Source: Candidatus Poribacteria bacterium (GTDB lineage Bacteria; Poribacteria; WGA-4E; WGA-3G). Taken from it: a stretch of DNA of 64,000 nucleotides. Positions 44,153 through 54,831 of this stretch are shown here, piece after piece. The stretch covers positions 1,054,001 through 1,118,000 of the forward strand of contig OY282386.1 in NCBI GenBank assembly GCA_958295945.1. Direction: 5' to 3'. Position 1 is the stretch's first letter; every line of letters starts with the position of its first letter. The notes below the pieces were generated by a model. It was not told the DNA's origin and made no database searches. It saw nothing but the letters and a program-made list of their open reading frames with translations. Both the position numbers and the translations under genes were made by a program.

Positions 44153-45589
44153 TTAATATGCCCTTGCAAAAATCGTCCTCTCTTCCGCCTCCGCACCACA
44201 CACAATACACGTCCCATCAGAATCTGGTTGCTCCATCGGGATACATCGGATAGTTGCCTGTGTTTCTTCTTTGACCTTATCTTCACATTCCTCTTTTCCA
44301 CACCACCATGTCCGTGCAAACCCGTTTTCAACAATCTCTTTAAATCCCTCGTAGTCATTTGGCTCAAAGGTATTTGCATCTCGGAAATCTGTGGCACGTT
44401 TGAGCATATCTGACTGAATTGAATCAAGCATCTGCATGGCAGTTTCTGCGACATCCGCAATAGGGACAAAAGATTTGCCTTCCTTACCGGGAATATCTCT
44501 TCTGGCAAAAACAACCTGATCGTTTTCTATGTCACGGGGACCAATTTCTATCCGTAAAGGCACACCCTTGAGTTCCCATTCATTGAATCGCCAACCGGGA
44601 GAATACTCATATCGGTCATCAACATGGTAACGGACACTTCCTAACGTCTCACAGATTGCATCAACGGTTTGCGTAACAACCTGTTTCGCTTCATCGTTAT
44701 TTTTCGGAATAATCGGCACAATAACAAGTTGTGTGGGGGCAAGGCGCGGGGGTAGAACTAATCCTTGGTCATCCCCGTGTGTCATGATAATCGCACCAAT
44801 CATGCGTGTGCTAACTCCCCAACTGGTTGTCCAGCAGTGTTGCTGTTTCTGGTTTGAATCCAGATATTGTATATCAAAGACTTTAGCAAAGTTCTGTCCA
44901 AGATCATGTGATGTGCCTGCTTGGAGGGCGCGTTTATCACCCATCATCGCCTCAATCGTATAGGAGGTTAAGGCACCAGGAAACTTCTCACTATCACTTT
45001 TTCTACCGGGAATGACAGGTATTGCTGCTTCGTTCACTGCAAAATCGGTATAGATGTCAAGGATACGGAGTGTCTCCTCTTCTGCTTCTTCATGTGTTGC
45101 ATGGGCAGTATGTCCTTCCTGCCAGAAAAACTCCATTGTTCTGAGGAAAAGACGTGGACGCAACTCCCAACGTACTACGTTTGCCCACTGATTGATAAGC
45201 ACGGGTAGGTCTCGGTAGGATTGTATCCATTGACTATACATATATCCGATGATGGTTTCAGAAGTTGGACGCACGACAAGCGGCTCTTCCAATTTTTTAC
45301 CACCACCGTGCGTAACAACAGCGAGTTCAGGTTTGAAACCTTCAACATGTTCTGCTTCTTTTTCAATGAAACTCATAGGAATAAAAAGCGGAAAGGCAGC
45401 GTTTTGGTGTCCAGTTGCTTTGAAACGAATATCAAGTTGTTCCTTGACGTTCTCCCATAACGCATAGCCATAAGGACGTACGACCATACATCCGCGCACG
45501 GGTGCATAATCTGCCATCTCTGCTTGTCGGATGACCTGTGTATACCATTTTGAGTAGTCTTCACTCCGAGGTGTAATTTTATCAAACAT
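44153..45589 (-). CDS. proS: Prolyl-tRNA synthetase (archaeal/eukaryotic-type)
   Basis: A 478-residue class II synthetase that charges tRNA-Pro. Motif 2/3 landmarks are R-P-T-S-E-T-I-I-G near 130, R-L-F-L-R-T-M-E-F-F-W-Q-E-G-H-T near 165 and G-M/V-S-T-R near 255. Lack of the INS editing domain and presence of a C-terminal zinc domain (C-G-K-E-E-C and C-I-V-C-G) with terminal tyrosine mark the type 3 ProRS. It is 36 bp downstream of pgk on the same strand. Two copies of its last 100 bp lie further downstream (42838 and 40075). Confidence 0.95.
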   Translation of the reverse strand: MFDKITPRSEDYSKWYTQVIRQAEMADYAPVRGCMVVRPYGYALWENVKEQLDIRFKATGHQNAAFPLFIPMSFIEKEAEHVEGFKPELAVVTHGGGKKLEEPLVVRPTSETIIGYMYSQWIQSYRDLPVLINQWANVVRWELRPRLFLRTMEFFWQEGHTAHATHEEAEEETLRILDIYTDFAVNEAAIPVIPGRKSDSEKFPGALTSYTIEAMMGDKRALQAGTSHDLGQNFAKVFDIQYLDSNQKQQHCWTTSWGVSTRMIGAIIMTHGDDQGLVLPPRLAPTQLVIVPIIPKNNDEAKQVVTQTVDAICETLGSVRYHVDDRYEYSPGWRFNEWELKGVPLRIEIGPRDIENDQVVFARRDIPGKEGKSFVPIADVAETAMQMLDSIQSDMLKRATDFRDANTFEPNDYEGFKEIVENGFARTWWCGKEECEDKVKEETQATIRCIPMEQPDSDGTCIVCGAEAEERTIFARAY

Positions 45590-45625
45590 ATAATCAGTTC
45601 TCAGTCCTCAATTGTTAGTATTCAG

Positions 45626-46816
<1,191 letters not shown>

Positions 46817-46834
46817 TTTCTCGTTACTGTTTAA

Positions 46835-48290
46835 CAATACCTTCGCCAATTATCCTGGGCTTAGATCGGTTTGCGTCCAATGAATAGCACCGATTGAACC
46901 CAGATGTTCAGTGATTTTCTCAATAACAATTGGTTCAGGTTTTTGCGGAAGCATTTTTAATATTTCGTCTTTATATTTCAACCCCCTATAGTGTGATTTC
47001 AGATCTATAACACTATAGAGTGTCCTCTCACCACGGAATGTTTTGATGAGTTTCGCACTGACATTTACCATAAACATTGATAGATTTGCTGCAGTGTTCA
47101 CGGGTATTTCGTTGACATTCATAGCATCTTGCAATCCCCAATATTGTTTTGCATCCCGGAAGTTGAACTCGATTTGGAAACGAAGGGAATAATAGTCAAT
47201 CATCTTTTCTGCGTCTAATGCTAAATCAGAGCTAAACAATAGGATGTGTGATTGCCGTTTTGTTTTCAAGTTTGTCTTGAGGAGGCAAACGATGTTTAGA
47301 AGTTCTGGGAACTTTCGGTTTCGCATGTGTCCTTGATAGATTTCGGTTCTGATATTTCCATCGGTTTGGATAGAGATGCGGTATTTCGGATCAATCTGTT
47401 GTGGGTTGAACCTTTCCCCGTAGAGCTGTGGGCGTCCGGGGCCTTCTTTTTCGTCTGTCGGTTGCCAAAACAGTGCGGCATCCGAGCGAAGTTTTGAGAT
47501 GAGATGGAGATCACATTGTCTTGTCATTTGTAGTGCGTTATTATGTCCAAAATATCCATCAAGCACTAAATACCGGAGTTGGATCGAACCTCCGACTTTT
47601 GCCAGTAGTCCTTTGATCATCGTTTGAAGTTGTTTCAAAACACCGATAATCACGACATCGGTTTTATCTCGGTTTTTGCTCCCTTTTGGGCGTCCGCGCG
47701 GGCGTTTCAAGGGTTCCTTTGGGGTAGCATCTTGTTTGGAAGCTGAAGCCGATGATGTGTCATCTCGGACGATTTGTTCTATAGCCATTGGATAAGAACG
47801 CCGTTCATTGACACTCACTAAGGACACGGCTAAGAATGACAAACTTGGGATCGCTTTGCCGTGTGTTGAAGAAAAGAAACGGTCTAAACCAAAAGTCTTC
47901 AAACCAGTTTTTGGCTTGATTGTTTCGTCTCCTGCGATGATAAACTCGCTTTCACGATCAAGGAGGTGTGTGCGAAAAAACACCCAGAAGAGGGTCGGCC
48001 AAGGCAGCACCGTGTTGAAAAAGCGTTGAAGTGTGCGGTAGCTACCGCCTTTTGATGTCCAACGAGAGATATTTAACATGGTGACCCGTCCTGTCATCGC
48101 AAGCACTGCGAATACAATACGCGATAATTGGCGTCCTGTCGTTGTAGATAAATGTGGTATAAAAACTGCAAAAAGTGCTATAATTTCTTGCATGGGCGAT
48201 TGTCCTTTCAAAGTTATTTCTTAATATAATATTTGTATAACTTTAGGACATTTGCCCAATTTATTCAACTATTTTTTGGCGAAGGTATTG
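46835..48290. mobile_element. IS4-like insertion sequence, 1,456 bp, in the pgk leader
   Basis: CAATACCTTCGCCAA (46835-46849) and its exact reverse complement (48276-48290) are 15-bp terminal inverted repeats. GTTTAA flanks both ends directly (46829-46834 and 48291-48296), a 6-bp target duplication. One intact transposase gene fills it. Removing element and one repeat rejoins the pgk leader with the DNA after the Rpn gene. Confidence 0.9.
46850..48193 (-). CDS. IS4-like DDE transposase
   Basis: A 447-residue transposase from ATG 48193 (AAAGGA 9 nt upstream; a TTG six codons earlier is possible). The catalytic segments are I-I-A-G-D-E-T-I-K-P-K-T-G-L-K-T-F-G-L-D, then Y-L-V-L-D-G-Y-F-G-H-N, and Y-S-L-R-F-Q-I-E-F-N-F-R-D-A-K-Q with the last acidic residue. 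This matches a widespread IS4-superfamily group in cyanobacteria and sponge symbionts. A Lys/Arg-rich insert with R-P-R-G-R-P-K-G-S-K-N (AT-hook-like) lies near residue 170. Intact, and co-directional with pgk downstream. Confidence 0.88.
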   Translation of the reverse strand: MQEIIALFAVFIPHLSTTTGRQLSRIVFAVLAMTGRVTMLNISRWTSKGGSYRTLQRFFNTVLPWPTLFWVFFRTHLLDRESEFIIAGDETIKPKTGLKTFGLDRFFSSTHGKAIPSLSFLAVSLVSVNERRSYPMAIEQIVRDDTSSASASKQDATPKEPLKRPRGRPKGSKNRDKTDVVIIGVLKQLQTMIKGLLAKVGGSIQLRYLVLDGYFGHNNALQMTRQCDLHLISKLRSDAALFWQPTDEKEGPGRPQLYGERFNPQQIDPKYRISIQTDGNIRTEIYQGHMRNRKFPELLNIVCLLKTNLKTKRQSHILLFSSDLALDAEKMIDYYSLRFQIEFNFRDAKQYWGLQDAMNVNEIPVNTAANLSMFMVNVSAKLIKTFRGERTLYSVIDLKSHYRGLKYKDEILKMLPQKPEPIVIEKITEHLGSIGAIHWTQTDLSPG

Positions 48291-48361
48291 GTTTAAGTGA
48301 CCATTTAGGTTTGGAATACTTTGTTATTTTGAACTATAGAATGGAAAACTGCAAATAGCAA

Positions 48362-49372
48362 TTACGCTCCATTCTGTGTATTTTGTATCGGACGTATAAA
48401 ATCTTCTAAATGCTCCACATTTAATGCATCACGAAGCAGCTGTCTGAGCTGTTGTATATCGTCAATTGGTTCAAGTAAATGTGTCAAAAAAGGTGCGGTA
48501 CTCACCTCAAATCGTTGATCTAGTACGTCCATAATGCTTTGAATAGCACTTTCTTTTGCTCCTGCTTGTTTTCCTTGTTCAAATCCGCGTTCCATTCCGC
48601 GTTCCATTCCGCGTTCAATAATCATTTCGTATACTGATGAATTGTTCACAATATCCTCCGATAGGGTTTCTATTAAGTCTTGACGTTCATGTCGTAAACC
48701 ACTCATTACCCATAACTCAACCAATAAATTATTCTTTGTTGTTATATCAATGGAAAGTTCCTTCGTTAACTCAACGCAGTGGGTTGTCCACTCAAGACTT
48801 GACATGCCAGCTTTAGGTTTCATTAACGGAGTAAACGGCATCAAACCAGGTTGTTTTCCCTGTAAAATTGCTTCACCATCTATCTCATTCAGACGAATCA
48901 CTTGGTATTCAACAATGAATCGGTGTCCGGGTATATCTTGGATATAGCCACCAGGATCTCTTCTACCAGCAGTTGAACGGAGATAAATCACAGAAGAGTA
49001 GACAGGTAACCCATATTTTTCAAAACATCTACCGATATATCCAACATTACGCTGCACCATGTTTGGATTCACGCTATCATCTGTCTGAATTTCACAATGA
49101 ATTAATGCTGGATGTCCATCAAGCAGTATCTTAGTCAATATGTCCATGTTTCGCACATCAACATTGGTTAAATTGGTGTCAACATGTTCAATGAACTCAA
49201 AATTGTTCCCATTCAATAGAAACTGGAGCATATCCTCTGGAAAGTTATAAAATGGGTCTTTCGCTACGATGTCAAACTTCTGATGTGGTAAATTAATCTC
49301 GCCAGACCGGGTTCTTGTGTTATCTTGTTTGGTGATACTCACTACGCCTAAAGGCGTGTGCTTCTTTAGCAC
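48362..49372 (-). CDS. Rpn family PD-(D/E)XK nuclease/transposase-like protein, 5' end altered
   Basis: A protein of up to 336 residues of the Rpn/YhgA-like group (recombination-promoting nuclease, DUF4351-type tail). It has K-F-D-I-V-A-K-D-P-F at about 32-41, L-L-D-G-H-P-A-L-I-H-C-E-I-Q-T with the E-x-Q of the nuclease core near 95-100, and a tail with G-M-E-R-G repeats and a helical end. The frame's first possible start, GTG 49372, and an inner GTG lie inside the right end of the TnpB element, and the frame closes two codons upstream. The native start was therefore probably lost or replaced by the insertion. The remaining protein keeps the core motifs and could be active. Confidence 0.8.
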   Translation of the reverse strand: MLKKHTPLGVVSITKQDNTRTRSGEINLPHQKFDIVAKDPFYNFPEDMLQFLLNGNNFEFIEHVDTNLTNVDVRNMDILTKILLDGHPALIHCEIQTDDSVNPNMVQRNVGYIGRCFEKYGLPVYSSVIYLRSTAGRRDPGGYIQDIPGHRFIVEYQVIRLNEIDGEAILQGKQPGLMPFTPLMKPKAGMSSLEWTTHCVELTKELSIDITTKNNLLVELWVMSGLRHERQDLIETLSEDIVNNSSVYEMIIERGMERGMERGFEQGKQAGAKESAIQSIMDVLDQRFEVSTAPFLTHLLEPIDDIQQLRQLLRDALNVEHLEDFIRPIQNTQNGA

Positions 49373-49480
49373 ACAACCCCCTCAACTATGTGATTCCTGC
49401 TTCCGTCTCTCGTGCCTCTATCCTGAACTGTGTGAGGTCTTATTCGGACTCCACAGGCGTTTATTCTCTCTGTCTATCCG
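49332..49480 (-). ncRNA. Candidate omega (reRNA) RNA of the TnpB element
   Basis: In IS605-type elements the right end downstream of tnpB is transcribed as the guide RNA scaffold, with the guide read from flanking DNA. Here the 140 bp after the tnpB stop contain the two end hairpins, and the first flanking bases are CAAACAAGATAACACAAG, inside the Rpn gene. The RNA's existence is inferred from family knowledge. Confidence 0.5.
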
Positions 49481-50550
49481 ACAGCGAGGTTTTTTAGGTT
49501 TATTGCAGCGTTTACATCTCTATCTTCTTGATATTGGCATACGTCGCAGTGATATGTTCTCTCTGAAAGTGTTAGGTCTTTTTTCTTATGTCCGCAACTG
49601 GAACAAGTTTTACTGGATGCATAGAATTGCGGTGCTTCTGTGATAGGTATTCCTAATGCGTCTGCTTTCGTCTTGAGTTTCTGTAGAAACCCTCCTAATG
49701 CACTATCTGCTAATGCTTTTGCTAAACTTCTATTTTTTAGCATGTTCGTTATATTTAGTGTTTCCACAGTGATACGACTTGCTCGTTTAGCAATAGTAGT
49801 TGTTACTTTGTGATGTGCATCGCTTCGGATACAACCGATTCTGTAATGAACTCGTTCCACTTTATGTTTTTGCTTATACCAGTTTTTAGACGTGAACACT
49901 TTGCGGCTTAACTTGCGTTGTTCTCGTTTTAGTTTACGTTCATAGCGTTTTAGCGGTCTCGGATTATGGTATTTCGTGCCATCACTCAAGGTTGCTAATG
50001 TGTTGATACCGACATCTATACCGATTACAGGGTGAGTTGAGGTGTCAACTGCTGTAGTGTCCTCTGTTTGGACGGTGATAGATACAAACCAACGGTGTGC
50101 TGTCCTTGAAATCGTCACGCTGATAATCTTGCCCACAAAACGCAACGCTTGACGCATCTTACACCAACCGATTTTTGGCAACTTGATACGTTTACCTTCT
50201 ACTCGCACGGATTGTTCGTCCGTTGTCCAAGCGTCCCTAATTCCACGCTTTTTGAACTTTGGAAACTTCGCACGTTTGGATATCCAATTCGCAATCGCTT
50301 GCCCAAGATTTTTGATGGCATACAGCGCGGCTCTTTGGTCTTGTGAACGTGTCCACTCATAACGCTTTTTCGATTTGTTGAAGTTGTTATTAAGGGTTCG
50401 CCATGATTGGAAGTTATCATTATCTAATCCTACCTTAAAATCTGACAACGCTTGATTATACGCAAATCTTGCATAACCACATTGTTGGGAAAACCAACGC
50501 CTTTGCTTAAATGTTGTATCTAATGTGATTTTATGGGTTTTGTATGGCAT
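49474..50550 (-). CDS. tnpB: TnpB RNA-guided endonuclease
   Basis: A 358-residue TnpB, the Cas12-like nuclease of IS200/IS605 elements. The RuvC acidic residues are all present: D179 in G-I-D-V-G-I-N, E264 in T-V-E-T-L-N, and D345 in E-D-R-D-V-N-A-A. The zinc finger C-S-S-C (316-319) and C-D-V-C (335-338) is intact. Length is normal and the frame unbroken, so it should be catalytically competent. It has no adjacent TnpA, so movement would depend on a TnpA elsewhere. See the element at 49332-50698. Confidence 0.93.
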   Translation of the reverse strand: MPYKTHKITLDTTFKQRRWFSQQCGYARFAYNQALSDFKVGLDNDNFQSWRTLNNNFNKSKKRYEWTRSQDQRAALYAIKNLGQAIANWISKRAKFPKFKKRGIRDAWTTDEQSVRVEGKRIKLPKIGWCKMRQALRFVGKIISVTISRTAHRWFVSITVQTEDTTAVDTSTHPVIGIDVGINTLATLSDGTKYHNPRPLKRYERKLKREQRKLSRKVFTSKNWYKQKHKVERVHYRIGCIRSDAHHKVTTTIAKRASRITVETLNITNMLKNRSLAKALADSALGGFLQKLKTKADALGIPITEAPQFYASSKTCSSCGHKKKDLTLSERTYHCDVCQYQEDRDVNAAINLKNLAVG

Positions 50551-50721
50551 ATCTGACTCATGATAAGATGCTGACCCCTCGTCAAAGGTGTGGTAGGTGT
50601 TGACGCACCTACCACTGAGTCAGTCATATTATTATATCACAAAATATATGTAAATATCAAGCGTTTTTTGACCCAAGCATAAATGCTTGGGATTGTTAAT
50701 CAATTCCCTTCAAAAGTGCCT

Positions 50722-51906
50722 CTATGCAATGTTCACCGCATTCACAGCAAGTTCTGCTGCTTCAGATAGTCCTTCAGCTAATTGTAAGTTCAGGTCTGAT
50801 TCAGAAATAATCTGTTTTCCCAACTCAACATTAGTACCTTCTAACCGAACCACAAGAGGAACATTGAGTTCAACCTGTTTTGCCGCTTCAACAATACCCG
50901 TCGCGATAGTATCGCATTTCATAATGCCACCAAAGATATTCACAAGCACAGCCTTTACATTTTCGTCAGCAAGGATGAGACGGAAAGCGTGTGCGACTGC
51001 TTCTACGGATGCACCACCCCCAACATCAAGAAAGTTAGCAGGCTCACCACCTTTTTGCTTGATTATATCCATTGTTGCCATCGCCAAGCCTGCACCGTTC
51101 ACCATACAACCGATATTGCCATCAAGACGAATATAACTTAAGCCAGATTCACTTGCCTCTAATTCGCTCGGATCTTCTTCGTGTGGATCCCGCATTTCAG
51201 CGATGTCAGAATGTCTCCAGAGTGAGTTTTCATCAAGGTTTACCTTTGAATCAAGGGCAACGATTTCTAATTCGTCTCCTTCACCAACAATTGCTAATGG
51301 ATTTATTTCAATCAGTGAACAGTCATATTGAATAAATGCATTGTATAGACAAGTGATAAGTTCGGTAGCATCTGGTATAAGTTGACGATAGTTTGGGTCG
51401 GTGATCAATTTGTAGGCAAAATCACGAGCTTGGAAATCGGTTAAACCAAAGGCTGGATCAATCTGTGTCCGAATAATCTTATCAGGTGACTTTTCTGCGA
51501 CTTCCTCAATATCCATGCCGCCTTCTTCACTTCCAATTAGTGTAAGTTGTGATGTCTCTCTGTCAAGTAGAATAGCGAGATAGAATTCTTTCTGTATTTC
51601 TGCGGCTTGGACTATCAGAACGCTTCTAACGAGTTTTCCATCGGGACCTGTCTGTGGTGTTACAAGCTGCATTCCGAGCATATCTTCAGCAAGTTGTTTA
51701 ACTTCAGCGAGAGAATTCGCCAGTTTTACGCCACCACCTTTGCCACGACCACCCGCATGAATTTGTGCCTTGACCACATATTTTGAACTATCAATAGATT
51801 TTGCTACAGCCGCTGCTTCTTCAGGTGTTTCTGCAACTTTACCCGGCAGTGTACTGACACCATAGGATTCTAATAGAGTCTTGGCTTGGTATTCGTGTAT
51901 ATTCAT
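50722..51906 (-). CDS. sucC: Succinate-CoA ligase beta subunit
   Basis: A 394-residue ATP-grasp subunit that binds nucleotide and succinate in succinyl-CoA synthetase. N-terminal [27 protein letters not shown] near 47-57, I-E-I-N-P-L near 195 and [11 protein letters not shown] near 320 are diagnostic. The partner sucD is separate at 32229-33191. The TnpB element is inserted about 20 bp after the stop codon, leaving the gene whole. Confidence 0.95.
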   Translation of the reverse strand: MNIHEYQAKTLLESYGVSTLPGKVAETPEEAAAVAKSIDSSKYVVKAQIHAGGRGKGGGVKLANSLAEVKQLAEDMLGMQLVTPQTGPDGKLVRSVLIVQAAEIQKEFYLAILLDRETSQLTLIGSEEGGMDIEEVAEKSPDKIIRTQIDPAFGLTDFQARDFAYKLITDPNYRQLIPDATELITCLYNAFIQYDCSLIEINPLAIVGEGDELEIVALDSKVNLDENSLWRHSDIAEMRDPHEEDPSELEASESGLSYIRLDGNIGCMVNGAGLAMATMDIIKQKGGEPANFLDVGGGASVEAVAHAFRLILADENVKAVLVNIFGGIMKCDTIATGIVEAAKQVELNVPLVVRLEGTNVELGKQIISESDLNLQLAEGLSEAAELAVNAVNIA

Positions 51907-52139
51907 ATTGTCTATAGATAATTCCTTTACTTGGTGTTGATATCCGAATGTGATAAATAGTTGGTTTTTTCACATTGAAAAATATATAAAAATTATACAT
52001 TAGTTACCCAATAATTGCAAGTTTTTCAATTTGTGTTCATATCACAAAATATTTGAATTTCACTACATCATGTAGTATACTTTATAATCGATACATGCAA
52101 TTTTTAAGAGAACTATCAAGTAATAGCACAAGGAGTCCC

Positions 52140-53204
52140 ATGTCAACACCTGGGAGCGAACCAGCACCAACCAATGAACTCGTCACTGCATATCTAAAGG
52201 AAGTCAAAAGCAGAGTAGATGCATGTATCTTTGATTTTCTTCCTACATCCCATGAACACCAAGACGTGCATGAACTTTATCAAATGATGTTAGATTACCC
52301 CCAACGTGCGGGAAAAGGGTTGAGGCCTGCACTCTGTCTGCTCATTTGTGAAGCATTCGGCGGGGATGCTGAACGCGCAGTCAATACTGCTGCTGCCCTT
52401 GAACTGCTACAGAATTGGCTTCTCATCCATGATGATATTGAGGACGGTTCAGAACTCCGTCGCGGCGATCCTTGCCTCCATCAAAAACACGGTATCCCAA
52501 TGGCAATTAATGTCGGAGATGCATTGCACTGCAAAATGTGGGAGATGTTACACAAAAATAATAATATACTTGGACATCAACTCGCTTTCAAGATACTTTC
52601 TGAATTTATACAATTAAGTAACCAAGTCGTTGAAGGACAACACATTGAACTGAGTTGGGTACGCAATAATCGGTGGAATATAAACGAAGAGGATTATTGG
52701 ACGATGTGTATCCAGAAAACTGCATGGTATACATGCATTACGCCGTGTCGTGTCGGAGCTATCATAGGTGGGGCAAATGCTGAAGAAACGGATGTTTTTA
52801 TTGAACTTGGTAAGACTTTGGGTGTCGCATTTCAAATTCAGGATGATGTTTTAAACTTAATCGGTGATGTTGGAAGATACGGAAAAGAAATCGCAGGAGA
52901 CATTAGTGAGGGTAAACGAACACTTGTTCTTATCCACTTGTTCAATTCTTGTACACCGAAAGAAGCACAAACCGTTATTGACATCATGGCGCGACCACGA
53001 ACAGAAAAAACTGAAGCAGAGGTCCAAAGTGTCTTGCAATTGATGCATAAATATAACTCTATTCAGTATGCACAGAAGTGTTCTATTAAACTACTGCACG
53101 AAGCAGCAGAACTATTTACTCAGAATTTTGCCCACCTACCCAATAATAAGGCAAAAAAACTTTTTTTATCTTTAATTCATTTCTTTGTTGAACGCGAATA
53201 TTAA
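52140..53204 (+). CDS. Polyprenyl (geranylgeranyl/farnesyl) diphosphate synthase
   Basis: A 354-residue trans-isoprenyl diphosphate synthase. First aspartate-rich motif D-D-I-E-D near residues 98-102 followed by L-R-R-G-D-P; second motif F-Q-I-Q-D-D-V-L-N near 228. The segment G-K-G-L-R-P-A-L binds isopentenyl diphosphate. I start at ATG 52140 behind AAGGAG (4-nt spacing); the frame is open 29 codons upstream without such a site. Chain length of the product cannot be told. It heads a short plus-strand group with the aldolase gene 18 bp downstream. Confidence 0.9.
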   Translation: MSTPGSEPAPTNELVTAYLKEVKSRVDACIFDFLPTSHEHQDVHELYQMMLDYPQRAGKGLRPALCLLICEAFGGDAERAVNTAAALELLQNWLLIHDDIEDGSELRRGDPCLHQKHGIPMAINVGDALHCKMWEMLHKNNNILGHQLAFKILSEFIQLSNQVVEGQHIELSWVRNNRWNINEEDYWTMCIQKTAWYTCITPCRVGAIIGGANAEETDVFIELGKTLGVAFQIQDDVLNLIGDVGRYGKEIAGDISEGKRTLVLIHLFNSCTPKEAQTVIDIMARPRTEKTEAEVQSVLQLMHKYNSIQYAQKCSIKLLHEAAELFTQNFAHLPNNKAKKLFLSLIHFFVEREY

Positions 53205-53222
53205 GAAGGAGAATACAATCAA

Positions 53223-54293
53223 ATGGCTACTACGGCTATTTCATCTGGGAAATTGAGAGGACTTATGAAACTTGCAGATACAAGTGGCAGATTCAAAATG
53301 ATGGCGATTGACCAGCGCGGTTCTATGGTGACCGCACTCGCAGATGTTCTCGGCATCGAAAAAACAAATGTGAAATACGATGATGTCGCCTCCCTAAAGA
53401 CCCTGATTACAAGAATTCTTGCACCAAATGCCACTGCCATTTTGACAGACCCTATTTATGGACACCCATATTCAATTACCGAAATACCGCGCGATGTCGC
53501 GCTCCTTTTGGCTTATGAAGAATCGGGATATGTAAGTGATGGTGTCAGTGAAAATGAACGTCTTTCAAACCCTATTGAAAACTGGACGATTGCAAAGGCA
53601 CAACGTGCCGGCGCGGATGCAATCAAACTACTCGCTTATTACCATCCCGATGCATCTGAAGTAACTTTGAAACATCAACAAGCTTTTGTTCGTCATGTAG
53701 GTGAAGAATGTGAAAAACAAGACTTACCATTTCTGCTTGAACTTGTGAGTTACGCGTTTGAAGGAACGACGAAAACCGTTGAGTTTGCAAAACAGAAACC
53801 GGATCTGGTCATCCGTAGCGTAGAAGAATTCACTGATCCGTCCTACAAAGTTGATATTTTAAAATTAGAATTCCCCGCAGATTTAAAATATACCGAGGAA
53901 TACAAGGACAGCACTTTTTATGCAGGGGCATCTGCCTATGACTTAAGCGAAGTTAATGACATCTGCCAGAAATTGGATGAAACTTCAACCTTACCATGGG
54001 TTATTTTGAGTGCGGGAGTAGATATTGAGGAGTTTATTGAAAACGTCAAACTTGCAACGGCAGCTGGCGCGAGCGGATTCCTATGTGGACGCGCAATATG
54101 GAAGAGAGTTTTTGAATACTATCCTGATATCAGTGCTGTTACACAGTTCCTTGAGAATGAGGCAACAACGAATTTCCATAATTCAAACGCAGCTGCAGAA
54201 AACGCACTGCCGTGGTTTGAGCATCGTCAATTTGGAGGTGCAGAAAACATTCAACTTGAAAAGCAATCTGAGAACTGGGTCCAGCAGTATTAA
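53223..54293 (+). CDS. lacD: Tagatose-1,6-bisphosphate aldolase (class I, LacD-like)
   Basis: A 356-residue class I aldolase. M-A-I-D-Q-R-G-S near residues 27-34, D-A-I-K-L-L-A-Y-Y near 132-140 and the Schiff-base lysine K214 in D-I-L-K-L-E-F-P match LacD, which splits tagatose-1,6-bisphosphate to dihydroxyacetone phosphate and glyceraldehyde phosphate. AAGGAG lies upstream. No other tagatose or lactose gene is near, so the natural substrate may be another ketose bisphosphate. It follows the prenyl synthase by 18 bp. Confidence 0.87.
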   Translation: MATTAISSGKLRGLMKLADTSGRFKMMAIDQRGSMVTALADVLGIEKTNVKYDDVASLKTLITRILAPNATAILTDPIYGHPYSITEIPRDVALLLAYEESGYVSDGVSENERLSNPIENWTIAKAQRAGADAIKLLAYYHPDASEVTLKHQQAFVRHVGEECEKQDLPFLLELVSYAFEGTTKTVEFAKQKPDLVIRSVEEFTDPSYKVDILKLEFPADLKYTEEYKDSTFYAGASAYDLSEVNDICQKLDETSTLPWVILSAGVDIEEFIENVKLATAAGASGFLCGRAIWKRVFEYYPDISAVTQFLENEATTNFHNSNAAAENALPWFEHRQFGGAENIQLEKQSENWVQQY

Positions 54294-54330
54294 GGTATAG
54301 GACTTATATACAGACTGTCTGGAAACTAGA

Positions 54331-54801
54331 CTAAGCAAGCAAACTATCAAGTTTTCTTTGGATTTTACGGGCGATTTCAAGTGTAGTCTCTACAGGTATT
54401 TGTCCGCCGATTTCAGCAACTAAAACGACAACAGTGTCGCGAACGAAAAGCCAATTCGCTCCAGCTTGCCACACTGAATCTCCTATTTCAACCTCATCAT
54501 TGTCAATCGGTTGATAGATAGATTCGCGTCCACCAAATTTTGACAATGATTGGGCAGACAAACGAACTCGACCCGTATCTGCAGCACTATTTGCTTCATC
54601 TGCAGTTTCATAAAACCAATAATTAAGGGCTATTTGCTCAGATGGGGTGTCGTTCAACCACCACCTATCACGCCATCCAAATTGGGCAATTGGCTTTGCA
54701 GGTGCAGTAAGGGAATATAACTCTTGTTGAGAACTTAGACGTGCCGAATACTCTGACAAATCCGATTCTGTTAACTGAATTGATTCCAGTGTAATGTTCA
54801 T
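54331..54801 (-). CDS. Protein of unknown function
   Basis: A 156-residue protein from ATG 54801 (two further in-frame ATGs lie up to 30 nt upstream; none has a clear ribosome site). It has no signal peptide. W-R-D-R-W-W-L and N-Y-W-F-Y-E-T-A-D-E-A near residue 40-65, G-A-N-W-L-F-V-R-D-T-V-V-V-L-V in the last third, and a helical end suggest a compact alpha-beta domain. Family not recognised. It is convergent with lacD. Confidence 0.6.
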   Translation of the reverse strand: MNITLESIQLTESDLSEYSARLSSQQELYSLTAPAKPIAQFGWRDRWWLNDTPSEQIALNYWFYETADEANSAADTGRVRLSAQSLSKFGGRESIYQPIDNDEVEIGDSVWQAGANWLFVRDTVVVLVAEIGGQIPVETTLEIARKIQRKLDSLLA

Positions 54802-54831
54802 AATAAACATGATAACATGTTCACAACACAA

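Larger units (their letters stand above)
49332..50698. mobile_element. TnpB-only IS200/IS605-type element
   Basis: Read on the minus strand, the left end begins after TTGAT (50699-50703), a known target/TAM of the IS605 group, with a perfect hairpin CCCAAGCAT-TT-ATGCTTGGG (50672-50691). The right end has GTGTGCT-AAAG-AAGCACAC and ACGCCTTTAGGCGT (49341-49375), then GTGAGTATCAC. It carries tnpB but no tnpA. Exact right end is uncertain by a few bases. It lies 18-20 bp after the sucC stop. Confidence 0.8.

Noticed and set aside
44153-44500. proS as the integration target of a genomic island with tRNA-like att sites
   Set aside because: Tail copies fit a gene-end duplication, but no integrase gene is present between them, so I do not call an integrative element.
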